A DNA stretch of 64,000 nucleotides, from the NCBI RefSeq assembly GCF_022965805.1, contig NC_133101.1, positions 13,487,054 to 13,551,053 on the forward strand. The letters run 5' to 3'. The stretch comes from Primulina eburnea (Eukaryota > Streptophyta > Magnoliopsida > Lamiales > Gesneriaceae). Position 1 is the first letter of the stretch; each line of letters opens with the position of its first letter. The notes under the pieces are model-generated. The model was given only the letters and a program-made list of their open reading frames with translations, was not told the origin of the DNA and made no database searches. Below are positions 1 through 9,652 of this stretch, piece after piece. The position numbers were made by a program, and so were the translations under genes.

Positions 1-2
1 CG

Positions 3-560
3 TATGAGATCTGGCATGGAAGAAAAAGTGTGGTTTCTTACTTTAAAATATTCGGCTGCAGATGTTTTATACTCGACAATGGTAAAACTCATTTAAAAGC
101 TTTTGATGCTAAATCTGCAGAAGGAATATTTCTTGGTTATTCATCAGTAAGTAAAGCTTACAGAGTCTTCAACAAAAACACTTTAAATGTTGAAGAATCT
201 ATTCATGTTGTTTTTGATGAAACTGTTCTAACTGATAAGCCAACTGATACAGTTGAGCTAGCTGACAGATTTACAGATATCAGTTTGGAGGATGATGATG
301 AAGAAGATATTCATATTAATCAAAGCAATCTCCAAACACCTGAACCTGAGATATTAGATCAGGCTGATGAATTGGAAGCTAATCAGTTAGTAGAACAAAC
401 AAATGAGATTCAGTTGCCAACTGAAACAGCTCCAACTGAAACTGAAACCAATCAGTTACCTACTGAAGCAGTTACCAATTTGGAATCAACAAATGCTGAA
501 CTCAGATGGAAGAAATCACATCCTCCAGAATTGGTGATAGGTATCCATCTGATCCGGTAA
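3..560 (+). pseudogene. Copia A integrase C-terminal region and linker (partial)
   Basis: The frame is open from base 3, so this is the 3' portion of a longer gag-pol ORF cut by the window edge. It reads the usual copia integrase C-terminal block: YEIWHGRK, FKIFGCRC, then FLGYSSVSKAYRVFN and ESIHVVFDE. An acidic, Glu/Thr-rich linker toward reverse transcriptase follows. Near position 542 the frame shifts by one base: GGT is followed by ATCC where GGTGATCC would keep the family's DPSDP reading, and pol continues in the frame that starts at 506. The shift breaks pol. The domain assignment is secure. Confidence 0.85.
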
Positions 561-2143
561 GAACGAGAAATCAAATGCTTAACTTATTCATTCATTCAGC
601 TTTTGTATCTCAACTGGAACCAAAGAAAACTGACGAAGCTCTTGCTGATCCTAACTGGATAAATGCTATGCAAGAAGAGTTAAATCAGTTTATCCATAAT
701 AATGTCTGGAACTTAGTTCCAAGACCAATTTCCAAAACTGTTATAGGTACAAAATGGGTATACAGGAACAAACTGAACGTGGATGGTTCAGTTGTGCGCA
801 ACAAAGCAAGGCTAGTTGCACAAGGATACAGGCAGGAAGAAGGAATTGATTATGATGAGACATATGCACTAGTTGCAAGACTGGAAGCAATAAGAATATT
901 CCTGGCCTATGCATCATTCAAAAATTTCAAAGTGTATCAGATGGATGTTAAAAGCGCATTTCTGAATGGACAGTTGCAGGAAGAAGTCTTTGTTGAACAA
1001 CCTCCAGGTTTTGTTAATCATCACCTTCCTGATCATGTCTATCATTTGAACAAAGCCTTATATGGTCTTAAACAAGCTCCAAGAGCTTGGTACGAAACTC
1101 TTTCAAAATTTCTAACTGATCATGATTTTTCTGTTGGATCAGTTGATAAGACGTTGTTCAAATTTTCTAAGAATGATCATATCTTACTTGTTCAAATTTA
1201 TGTTGATGATATCATATTTGGGTCAACTAACCCCAAATTATGTGAGAAATTTGCTAAGTTGATGCAGGAAAAATTCGAAATGAGCATGATGGGTGAACTG
1301 ACATTCTTTCTTAGATTACAAGTGAAACAATTGGATTCAGGCACCTTCATCAGTCAAACAAAATATACAAAGGAATTGCTAAAGAAATTTGGTATGGAAT
1401 CTTGTTCAGCTGCAAGCACTCCCATGAGTTCATCAGTTAAACTAGACACTGATCAAGGGGGAATATCAGTTGAGACGACGCTTTACAGAGGTTTAATAGG
1501 TTCATTATTGTATCTAACTGCTAGTCGTCCTGATATTGTGTTTGCTGTCTGTATGTGTGCTAGATTTCAGGCAAATCCTAAGCAATCACATTTTGCTGCT
1601 GCCAAACGTATTTTGAAATATCTTAAAGGCACACAAAATGTTGGATTATGGTATTCTAAAGACTCATCTTTCAATTTAGTTGGTTATTCAGATGCAGACT
1701 ATGCAGGATGTAAACTTGATCGAAAAAGTACAAGTGGATCATGTCAGTTTCTAGGAGACCGACTGATTTCCTGGTTCAGCAAAAAACAAACATCCATAGC
1801 AACTTCCACAACTGAAGCAGAATATCTTGCTGCTGGAAGCTGCTGTGCCCAACTGCTCTGGATTCAGCAACAACTGAGAGATTATGGAGTTGATGCTAAA
1901 GAATCACCTATATTTTGAGACAACACAAGCACAATCGCTATAACCTACAATCCAGTTCTTCACTCTCAAACCAAACACATAGATGTCAGACATCACTTCA
2001 TCAGAGATCATGCTCTCAAGAAGGAAATCAGACTGGAATACGTCTCAACTGAACAACAAGCAGCTGATATCTTCACCAAACCACTACCCGAGACTAAGTT
2101 TTCTCACTTTAGAAATATACTTGGTTTAATTGAGTTATCTTAA
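506..2143 (+). pseudogene. Copia A reverse transcriptase and RNase H
   Basis: Reverse transcriptase begins near W-N-L-V-P-R-P and continues through [33 protein letters not shown] and the catalytic YVDD (codons 1199-1210). RNase H follows ([28 protein letters not shown]). A TGA at 1916-1918 replaces the Cys codon expected in SPIFCDNTST. The same frame then stays open through the RNase H end (HIDVRHHFI, ADIFTKPL) to TAA at 2141-2143. The polymerase is therefore separated from its last 75 residues by one nonsense change. TYALVAR (usually TYAPVAR) and FFLRLQ (usually FFLGLQ) are further likely damage. The family is certain; the copy is defective. Confidence 0.92.
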
Positions 2144-2289
2144 ATCAGTTCATTGGACGTACATCAGTTGTTCATTCTTTTGTCGCTTATTAGTTTTGTT
2201 TCGTTCTGTTTCAGCATCTTATCAATTTCTGAGAATGTTAAAACTGATCTTTGTAAACATACATCAAAAATAAAAATACTAGTTTTTCA

Positions 2290-2712
2290 TTAATAACTGT
2301 TAAAATTCTTTTTGATTACATCCTTCAGTTCTTGATCTACAGACTCCTTCCAGTTCCTTAACCATGCTCCCAAGTCTTCAACTTGAATGGAAACGAAGCT
2401 GGGTGATGCAGCTACATTCTCCAGGAGTTTCTTCTCTTTACGGAGCATTAACTCGTAAAGATTGTCAGGACTGGAAACGTCTTCCATGTTGAACTCATGC
2501 AGTCGGGCTCGATACTTCTCGAGCTTTCTCCGTTGATTGGGAGTGGTAGCCATTTCATTCTCCCAGAGGAAATGGAGCCCCTGGAGATCTTCTTGATATT
2601 GAAGGATATACTGGAAAACTTCGTCTTCCACTTGCTTCTTCATGCGCTCCATAGCTATCTTCATTATCTCTTCTGCCTTCTTCAAAGTTTTGGAAGTACC
2701 AGCACCTGCCAT
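2290..2712 (-). CDS. Antisense ORF of copia A, 140 aa, unknown function
   Basis: An intact ORF runs opposite to pol, between RNase H and the extra ORF. Its product is charged and mostly helical (KKAEEIMKIAMERMKKQ near the N-terminus, then Lys/Glu-rich stretches and a Trp-containing C-terminal helix LGAWLRNWKESVDQ). It shows no signal peptide or membrane segment. A TATA-like box lies on the same strand at 2769-2777, 57 bases upstream of the ATG, so independent antisense transcription is plausible. I do not recognise a family and assign no function. Because it has stayed open while pol decayed, it may be recently active or simply young. It could be a chance ORF, but its length and the well-placed TATA argue otherwise. 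Confidence 0.55.
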   Translation of the reverse strand: MAGAGTSKTLKKAEEIMKIAMERMKKQVEDEVFQYILQYQEDLQGLHFLWENEMATTPNQRRKLEKYRARLHEFNMEDVSSPDNLYELMLRKEKKLLENVAASPSFVSIQVEDLGAWLRNWKESVDQELKDVIKKNFNSY

Positions 2713-2768
2713 TTTCTTTTCCTACTAACCTTGTTTCTTAAAGATATTTGTTACTGACCGCTTCAATC

Positions 2769-2777
2769 TTATTTATA
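2769..2777 (-). promoter_or_regulatory. TATA-like box for the antisense ORF
   Basis: Read on the minus strand this is TATAAATAA, 57 bases upstream of the antisense ATG at 2712, a normal plant TATA-to-start distance with a short 5' leader. A second minus-strand TATAAATAC lies near 2990-2998 in similar context, so the region may contain a duplicated promoter segment. The call rests on motif and spacing only. Confidence 0.4.
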
Positions 2778-2779
2778 GA

Positions 2780-3558
2780 ACAGGATGAGGAAAACAAAAG
2801 GACTCTACTTTTTAGACGTCGATCTATCTTCTAAATTTCAGGATTTATTTAATCTGGTCTTAAGTGTTATCGTTCTTATTAATGCTTGCATTAAGGGGGA
2901 ACATTAACAGGAACTCTTGAACTTCCAGCTCTTGCCATTTGTGTTTATTGCTTAAATGATATGTGTTTAAATCTAACTGATTTAATTGTATTTATAGCAC
3001 AAGATGACGCAAGATGAACTGATGACGTCAGCCGACGATTAATATCCTAAGCAATAAGATTTTCTTCTGTTTTAATGCTTAAAACCTTCAGTTTCTGCAT
3101 GTTTTAAGGGGGAATAATCTGATTTAAAATGATAACTGAGGAGTCAGTTGTTAGTAAAGTCTCGACTGAACTCACTCAGTTTTTATTAACTGACAGTTCA
3201 GTTGAGAATTTTTCTAATCTTCTCACATACGTTATTCATTTAATCACATTTTATTCAGATGTATCGACGTGACTGATTTACCAGCATTAAATGCTCTCTG
3301 ACAACCAATCAGAGGTTGCAACGTGACACTTTCCAAATCATTTGAATTATCCACTTGCCTAGTACACTCGTACACACGTATTTTTTTAAATTTTTCATGG
3401 ACTGACACGTGTCCGATAATTCAAACAGTCACACATTTCATTACTTTACCCGCTTTAATTCAGTTCATCGTCCTTACGCTTTCAGCTATTCTAAAGTTCT
3501 CAGAGTTTATCACAAAACTTATTCTCTCTTCGTTTCAGGAATCTACGCATCTTCCGAA
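2780..3558. other. Copia A spacer between antisense and extra ORFs
   Basis: About 780 bases without a convincing ORF. The stretch is AT-rich with many AACTGA/TCAGTT hexamers and two internal AAGGGGGAA purine runs (near 2893 and 3107) that resemble the polypurine tract before the LTR. These could be secondary plus-strand priming sites or remnants of earlier LTR junctions. A leader or promoter for the extra ORF could lie here, but I see no clear plus-strand TATA box close to 3559. Confidence 0.4.
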
Positions 3559-5433
3559 ATGGCAAATCAAACACCAGCATACATAATGAATGCAATGGCG
3601 ATCAATTTTGGATCCATTCTATCCTTTGGGGACTCTAAAGTAAAGAAAGTATTTCAAAAACTGGACACAGCTGGGTTGAAGAAATTCTTGGGCCAATATT
3701 CTCAGGAAATATACGTCAAGGAGATTCAAGAATTCTATTCTTCTGGGCAAATCAATGATGCTGGAGAAATTGTTTCAACAATCAACAACCAACAACTGAT
3801 AATATCCGAGGATTCATTCGGAGAAGCCTTTCTACTGCCATCTAATGGCATGACCCTTCTGTCAGAAGTAAAAGCATCAGACGTGGAGGAGATGCAAACT
3901 AAACTCTCAACTGATGGGCAGAAGGTTAAAGTCTCAGACCCAAAGAAGGAACTAAAGCAAGAGGTTCAGTTGTTAGCGGATATTGTTGCAAAGGGTCTTC
4001 TCGCTAAAGCAGGTTCTTTCGCTGCTTTGACCCTTGAGAAATTTCAAGCAATGACGGTCATCATGGCGGAACGGGAGTTTAACTGGAAACATTTTCTGTT
4101 TACAATTTTGAAGAATATGTTTGTCTCACCGAAAAAGTCTAAAGGATTTGCTGTGCAAATCAGTTATTTGATGAAAGTCAAAAGTTTGGTGGGTGATGAG
4201 TCTGAGACAACGGCAAAGTTCAAGGTCTTTAATGCCAAAAACACCCAGCCCATCAAAATCAAATTGGATATCTCCCCTGCTGAATTTATTGAAGCAAAGA
4301 AGGAGATAGGAGATCAACAGCCTGCTCCAAAATCAGTTAAGAAAGCCAAGTCTTTGGCTCAATCGAAATCAGTTAAGAGGAAACTGATAATAACTGAATC
4401 TGAGTCCAATGGAACTCCTTCACCTACAATATCAAAGAAACCAAGGACTCGTAAGTCCAAACCAGCAAAGTTTGAGGTCAATGTTATTGCTGAAAAGTCT
4501 CTTTCTTCAAGTACTCAAACGCCCATTGAAGCAGTGCCTTTAAAAGTGGTTATTCCGGGCCAAACTGATAAATCAGTCTTGATCACAGCTCCTCAGACTA
4601 AGGTCAAGACCCCTGCTGTATTAGCCCCATCTAGGCCAAAGGGTATTACAATTATTGAAAGAGTTGAAACAACGAATACTGGACTTAATATTCCTCATAT
4701 ATTAAGTTCAGACAAGGGAAAAGAGAAGTTAGTTGAAGAACCCAGACCCACCAACTCCATTCAAACTCACATTGATCTTGTATGGGAACAAGTCAATGAA
4801 TTTGCTGCTACACAACTTGTGGCATATGATAGCTGGACAGCCTTCAGGACAGAAGTTTTTGCTAAACAACTGAAGAAAAAGACCCAACTGGACAAATTTA
4901 TTAAGTTGGAAGACATCGTTCTCAAAACTGTCAAGGCAGCTACAATTGTTCAGGCCCTGCATCGCAGGAATTATTTCTTTGATCAAGTAAGGGCCAAGAA
5001 GTTAGCTCAGATTTTGGAATCTCTGAAAAAGAACTACACTCCCACTGATCCAACTGCTTATTCCGATAGAGCCGTAATCACTCAGCTGGATACTGATCTA
5101 ATCGCTATCCAATCTCAAATCAAATTTTGGGAATTAGATCAGGAATTGGTATTTCACGAAGGCACGTCTGCTGATGATAAAAGCAATACAGAGATGGTGA
5201 CTGAGGAACCACAGCAGCAAACTATAAACACTGACCAGGTCTTTCTTTCAACTGAACTGCCAGTTCAGACTTCACCAGCTGCTGAAAAACAACTATACTC
5301 TGAGGCTGATCTCTCTTTTGCCACCATCGATGAAATAATCCAGACAGTAATGCAAGAATCTCAGAAGGATGCTCTTAGAACTGATTCAGTTGATCACTCC
5401 GTTGATCACTTTATTCAAAAGATTCTACATTAG
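3559..5433 (+). CDS. Copia A extra ORF, N-terminal part (624 aa)
   Basis: I chose the ATG at 3559 (MANQTPAYIM) over the longer upstream frame because the preceding residues look non-coding. The first ~215 residues look globular. They include an FY pair at 59-60, a beta-like stretch ending in IISEDSF and F-L-L-P-x-N-G at 91-97. A Lys/Ser/Pro-rich middle follows (about 290-420), then helical segments and an acidic Thr/Gln-rich tail. The position, 3' of RNase H in sense with pol, is that of the envelope-like or extra ORFs of some plant copia elements, but I see no signal peptide or transmembrane segment. The N-terminal pattern resembles the plant 'putative transposon protein' domain and the extra ORF of copia E here. 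It probably continues in the next ORF after a frameshift at the A-run 5417-5420. Confidence 0.65.
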   Translation: MANQTPAYIMNAMAINFGSILSFGDSKVKKVFQKLDTAGLKKFLGQYSQEIYVKEIQEFYSSGQINDAGEIVSTINNQQLIISEDSFGEAFLLPSNGMTLLSEVKASDVEEMQTKLSTDGQKVKVSDPKKELKQEVQLLADIVAKGLLAKAGSFAALTLEKFQAMTVIMAEREFNWKHFLFTILKNMFVSPKKSKGFAVQISYLMKVKSLVGDESETTAKFKVFNAKNTQPIKIKLDISPAEFIEAKKEIGDQQPAPKSVKKAKSLAQSKSVKRKLIITESESNGTPSPTISKKPRTRKSKPAKFEVNVIAEKSLSSSTQTPIEAVPLKVVIPGQTDKSVLITAPQTKVKTPAVLAPSRPKGITIIERVETTNTGLNIPHILSSDKGKEKLVEEPRPTNSIQTHIDLVWEQVNEFAATQLVAYDSWTAFRTEVFAKQLKKKTQLDKFIKLEDIVLKTVKAATIVQALHRRNYFFDQVRAKKLAQILESLKKNYTPTDPTAYSDRAVITQLDTDLIAIQSQIKFWELDQELVFHEGTSADDKSNTEMVTEEPQQQTINTDQVFLSTELPVQTSPAAEKQLYSEADLSFATIDEIIQTVMQESQKDALRTDSVDHSVDHFIQKILH

Positions 5434-5474
5434 CTCAGCTAGATGTATCTGCCGAGAAGTTATCTCCAACTGAA

Positions 5475-6167
5475 GTGCCAGTTACCAAAACTGATCAATC
5501 TCAAGAGGTACCAGTTGTAGAGACCACTGGATCGCCTACTCTTCAAATTCTCTCTTCACCTCCTTCAGTACAGGCAGAGATTGCTACAACTGATGTCAAT
5601 ATTTCTACTGAGATGGAACCAACTGATAAATCGTTGATCATTTTTGATCAAGCTACAAAAGAATCAGATTTCTCTCATCCTCCAGAAGTCTCAGACATGG
5701 ATTTAGTTCTTAAAGAGATCCAGAATATGCAGAATAACATGAACCAAATGGTGACAGCAATGACGAATATGCAAAACACTCAGCTGTCCCACATCTTGAA
5801 ACAAGATCAGTCTCATGAATTCAATAAAGAGCAATTCACTGAAATACAGGCGGACATTCGTTTATTGCGTGCAGCAGTCCTCGAAGTTCAAAAATTCAAA
5901 GGAATAGCGGCTTGTATTACTACTTCTCAGAAATCTTCTAACAGTAAAGTTGATGAAGTTCAAACACTCATGTCCAGGAAAATGGATGCGCTACAGCTGC
6001 TCATCCAGACTTCAATCGACAATTTTTCTACCTCCATCTCCGTTCTATCGAATTACGTTCAGAAATTATCAGTTCAAGTAGACCTGTTTGACAAAAAGGG
6101 GGAAGAACTGAAAGAGCTAATCAGGGATGAACTGAAAGAACTACTGAAGAAACAGAGAGAAGCCTAA
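5475..6167 (+). CDS. Copia A extra ORF, C-terminal part (about 230 aa)
   Basis: This frame is open from upstream of the TAG that ends the preceding ORF, and its first codon here is GTG, not a normal start. It therefore reads best as the C-terminal continuation of that ORF. Content supports this: a Thr/Pro/Glu-rich stretch matching the tail of the upstream ORF, then a Met/Gln/Asn-rich helix (LKEIQNMQNNMNQMVTAM), and a long coiled-coil-like region ending in LKELIRDELKELLKKQRE. Restoring one base in the A-run 5417-5420 would join the two into one product of roughly 870 residues. The coiled coil suggests self-association. Function unknown. Confidence 0.55.
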   Translation: MPVTKTDQSQEVPVVETTGSPTLQILSSPPSVQAEIATTDVNISTEMEPTDKSLIIFDQATKESDFSHPPEVSDMDLVLKEIQNMQNNMNQMVTAMTNMQNTQLSHILKQDQSHEFNKEQFTEIQADIRLLRAAVLEVQKFKGIAACITTSQKSSNSKVDEVQTLMSRKMDALQLLIQTSIDNFSTSISVLSNYVQKLSVQVDLFDKKGEELKELIRDELKELLKKQREA

Positions 6168-6305
6168 ATCTCTTGTTTATTGTATGATTCAGTTGCCCAG
6201 TGAATATTTTATCTGAAATGAGAATCTATTCAGTTTATGAGTTTATGTTATCTACAATGAAGTCAGTTACTATTTCTTATGTTACTAAGTTTTGTCAAAC
6301 ACCAT

Positions 6306-6316
6306 AAAGGGGGAAA
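6306..6316 (+). promoter_or_regulatory. Polypurine tract of copia A
   Basis: AAAGGGGGAAA directly precedes the LTR start TGTTGG at 6318. This is the primer for plus-strand DNA synthesis and gives element orientation (plus). Confidence 0.85.
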
Positions 6317-6317
6317 T

Positions 6318-7250
6318 TGTTGGAAATCTTATTCCGGAGTTTGACAAAATAACCAACTGAACCAAGTAACTGAATCAAGCAACTGATTTACGTATCGAAG
6401 TTACTAACTGGTTACGTAACTGATCGTTCAGCTATTATTTAAGCGCCTCAACCATCGATCAGTAAAGTGTGTTCCTAACTGAACACGTCATCAATTGATT
6501 GCGACAACCGACATATAGTACAGTCTAACTGCAACAGTGGTAGTGGAACGCCGCATTTCAGAAAGGTGCAGTGTACGATCTGTCAGAGAATATCGACGTG
6601 GCAAACAACGGCTGTTATTCAAATAAATGTTACCGTTGACAGAAGCCTATAAATAGTCGAAGAGAGCAGCTGAAGAACTACTGATTCTGAACTACTCATT
6701 TTACTTGCTGTTACTCTGCGAAAATATTCTCTCAACTTCGTCAAATCAAAGCTCAAGCTTATCAGTTTTATCAGTAGCATTTAGGCTACGTTTTGAGCTA
6801 GTAAAAGCACTTTGTAATCTTCGATAAATTGTACAAGTTGTGCTAAGATCAGTTGTGATCTGTAAAAGAGTTGTTAACTAAGAGTTTCAGTCTTGGCAAT
6901 AGATAAATCCAAACTGAAGTGGGTCAGTACACGTTATTGTATTTGATCAAAGTCTTTTAGTGAATATCCTATCTTTGTGATAGAAGGGGTGACGTAGGAG
7001 TTATTCAAATCTCCGAACATCCAGAAACATTTCCTGTGTTATTTACTTTCAGTTATTCATTCTATCTTTCAGTCAGTTAGTTTTCCGCAACTATTTTATT
7101 CAGTCTAACTGATTGATATCGACCGACGAGATACTTGAGTCAGTTTGTAACAAAAATGAACCCAACCTTTCGAAGAAGTTTTAATTTAGCAAGTGTTTAT
7201 TCAACCCCCCCCTTCTAAACACTTTCACCTTGTGTTAACCGATCCTATCA
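6318..7250 (+). repeat. 3' LTR of copia A (933 bp)
   Basis: It starts TGTTGGAAAT and ends ...CCTATCA, giving TG...CA termini. The right edge is set by the point where homology to the insertion-free units resumes. A TATA box lies at 6648-6656. The LTR is packed with AACTG/CAGTT motifs (about 15 by eye), several as TAACTG or CAGTTA/G, which match the plant MYB-core consensus. A run of Cs near 7205-7212 resembles the C-rich tail seen in other plant copia LTRs. Confidence 0.85.
6648..6656 (+). promoter_or_regulatory. TATA box of copia A LTR
   Basis: TATAAATAG follows a motif-dense U3-like region, so transcription would start about 30 bases downstream, near 6685. In the missing 5' LTR the same box would drive the genomic RNA. 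Confidence 0.65.
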
Positions 7251-8013
7251 CAATCCATTCTCAGAATGATGTCAAAATCCACCATTGAGAGTTGAATCGA
7301 GTCGGCATTGAACGTATGCATATTGTTACTGATTTTATAGTCTCGATGTAACTCGAAGGTTTCGATAGCCTTACTAGTAGGTGTTGCTATCCTAAAAGGT
7401 TTAACAAGCATTTTAGGTTTAACCCCTAATTTCTTAGTGAACCTATTTGATATAAAAGAATGTGTGTCACCACAATCAAACAACACATAAGCAGGTAAAT
7501 TTTTTTTATTAGAATAGTAACTTCTAAAAAAAACTAGTGAAGGTCCCTCTAAGTTGCTAAATCTCGAGTTCGAGGTTACTCATGGTCTTAGATTGGGTCG
7601 CCATTTCTTGCTCAAACTTTGTCAAGATTATGTTCGAAAATGGTTGCAACATGCTCGAGATTTTAGAGAATTTATGCTTAAATCGGTGTGATCTTCTTTG
7701 TGCAAAATGGGAGGTTTGCTTATATGTGAGGAAGAAAAGTTTTTAGTCACGATTCTATCCCTTAAATGCATCATTGATGAGCATAAATAGACCAAAAAGT
7801 AAGCTTCTTACCAAAAATAGAGGATGTCAAATCTGATGAGACTCTGATTACGCCTATAAATTAGATTTTAGGTCGTTGATTGCTGGTTAATTAACTACCT
7901 CGAAAATAATTGTCAAGGATATGAATGCACTGGTCCTTCGGCAAAATTTGACATCTTATCACGTTTTGTATATTAGGATCTAAGTAAATTATGATCATGC
8001 TGGCTCTAATATC
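7251..8013 (-). pseudogene. Old gypsy relic in unit 1: protease, gag remnant, primer site
   Basis: The minus strand reads a Ty3/gypsy-type aspartic protease relic (LFDCGDTHSFISNRF, then VDFDIILRMDC) at 7251-7486. The catalytic D-S-G is changed to D-C-G. It is cut at its left by copia A. From 7487 to 7998 only a weak gag-like helical stretch is visible and no open frame. At about 8000-8013 a degraded reverse complement of the iMet primer site (CTGGCTCTAATATCA) lies just before an LTR start at 8021. This gives a minus-oriented element with gag and most of pol deleted. Confidence 0.65.
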
Positions 8014-8020
8014 ATTTAAA

Positions 8021-9652
8021 TGTCATGTCCTGAGACCTAGGTGTACAGACACATTCGTTTTTTAACAATCACATAATTTTAAAATAACATGCTCGTAATA
8101 CAATATATAACCAAACCAGTTTATAAAATAATCCGTCATTGTCTTTACAACATGAAAGAAATCAAATAGTGCAGAAGTGTAAAACTTAAAACGTAAAATG
8201 ACAATTGAAATATGAAAATAATCTTTCTTGGAAAGTGGCTTCTTCACCAGCTCCAGACGTCTCATGATTTGTCCATCAACTTGTTTGTTGGTATTGTATA
8301 GGGAGAGAGGTAAGGGTGACTTAATTGGGAAACACTCAGCAAGTGGGGATTGTTCGGATATATATAACAAATACATATATTTTTTCTAAACGTAACATTT
8401 CTTAACGGAAGACATAACGTATCATAATCATATCCTGAACATGAAGCATTGAAATTTCATCTGATTTCCACGATTTTACTAATATATGTCCCCTATATGT
8501 TAATACTCAAGTGACGAGGCCATACAATGATTATAATCTCATCATATAGAGGTCATATAACAGTTATAATCCTACCATATAGCGGTCATATCTTATAATA
8601 GCTTTCCAAATTTTTATTGAATTATATCAATGTTCGAACATATAAAGTTTAGACAAGACATAAAAGAATAAATCATGCTCAAACGAAATTGTTCAAAAAT
8701 GGAACATAGAATATCATACGTGTATAGAATATCATACCTGTATATAATTTTTTAATACATAAGACCGATTACTTTGGTCTTTCTTGATTCCAAACGTGAA
8801 TATGAGTTGCTAGATTGTAGTTCAAATATAGTATTTGATTGCTACTAGAAATTTTACTCGAAAATGGACAGAATAATGCCACGAAATCTGCTGCTGAAAG
8901 CCTCGAATTTGGCAGTTTTTCTTCTTGAATTTTTGTAAGGTTTTCGGTGTTCTTTAATCTTGGTTTGATCTCTTACTTATAGTTTGGATCTTACTTATAG
9001 TTGGGAAGAGAGAAGTTGAGCGGATGTCTTAGTGAATGTTTTAAGGCTTTTAAGCAGCTTATTTAATGCTATAATGTAGCCATCAATTGGGTGTTACAAT
9101 ATGAATACGGACATGGCTTAATTTTTTAGGTTTGTAATTATATCAATGTTCGAACATATAAAGTTTAGACAAGACATAAAAGAATAAATCATGCTCAAAC
9201 GAAATTGTTCAAAAATGGAACATAGAATATCATACGTGTATAGAATATCATACGTGTATATAATTTTTTAATACATAAGACCGATTACTTTGGTCTTTCT
9301 TGATTCCAAACGTGAATATGAGTTGCTAGATTGTAGTTCAAATATAGTATTTGATTGCTACTAGAAATTTTACTCGAAAATGGACAGAATAATGCCACGA
9401 AATCTGCTGCTGAAAGCCTCGAATTTGGCAGTTTTTCTTCTTGAATTTTTGTGAGGTTTTCGGTGTTCTTTAATCTTGGTTTGATCTCTTACTTATAGTT
9501 TGGATCTTACTTATAGTTGGGAAGAGAGAAGTTGAGCGGATGGCTTAGTGAATGTTTTAAGGCTTTTAAGCAGCTTATTTAATGCTATAATGTAGCCATC
9601 AATTGGGTGTTACAATATGAATACGGACATGGCTTAATTTTTGAGGTTTGTC
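8021..9652 (-). repeat. Degraded 5' LTR of the old gypsy relic, unit 1
   Basis: The LTR edge is TGTCATGTCCTGAGACC, next to the primer-site relic. A short related edge (TGTCACGCCCCGAGACC) sits at 21247 and at 63310 as the remnant of the other LTR. An open frame at 8062-8376 on the minus strand repeats at 24894-25208 with few changes. I read it as LTR sequence, not a gene. The right limit is uncertain; I placed it at the end of the local duplication. Confidence 0.5.
8621..9652. repeat. 516-bp local tandem duplication (two copies)
   Basis: The segment beginning ATTATATCAATGTTCG at 8621 is repeated from 9137 with a period of 516 bases and only a handful of differences by eye. Unit 2 has a single copy (about 25455-25970), so the duplication occurred in unit 1 after the large tandem duplication, or was lost from unit 2. 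Confidence 0.85.

Larger units (their letters stand above)
1..7250 (+). mobile_element. Ty1/copia LTR retrotransposon A, 3' part
   Basis: The element enters from the left edge, so its 5' LTR, gag and most of integrase lie outside the window. Visible in order are the integrase C-terminus, reverse transcriptase, RNase H, an antisense ORF, a long extra ORF in two frames, a polypurine tract and the 3' LTR. The right end is fixed by comparison: sequence resuming at 7251 matches unit 2 from 21350 and unit 3 from 63412, where this element is absent. The expected target duplication would be the five bases at 7251-7255, but the left copy is out of view. Pol carries a frameshift and a stop, so this copy is not autonomous. 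Confidence 0.9.

Noticed and set aside
3559..6167. Envelope protein of copia A
   Set aside because: The position fits, but there is no signal peptide, transmembrane helix or glycoprotein-like cysteine pattern; composition is coiled-coil and low-complexity.
7200..7215. C-run near the end of the copia A LTR as the LTR edge
   Set aside because: Comparison with unit 2 and unit 3 shows foreign sequence continues to 7250, so the edge is there and the C-run is internal.
8062..8376. 104-codon open frame on the minus strand, conserved at 24894-25208
   Set aside because: It lies in the degraded LTR next to a primer-site relic and has no recognisable domain; conservation follows from the recent unit duplication.
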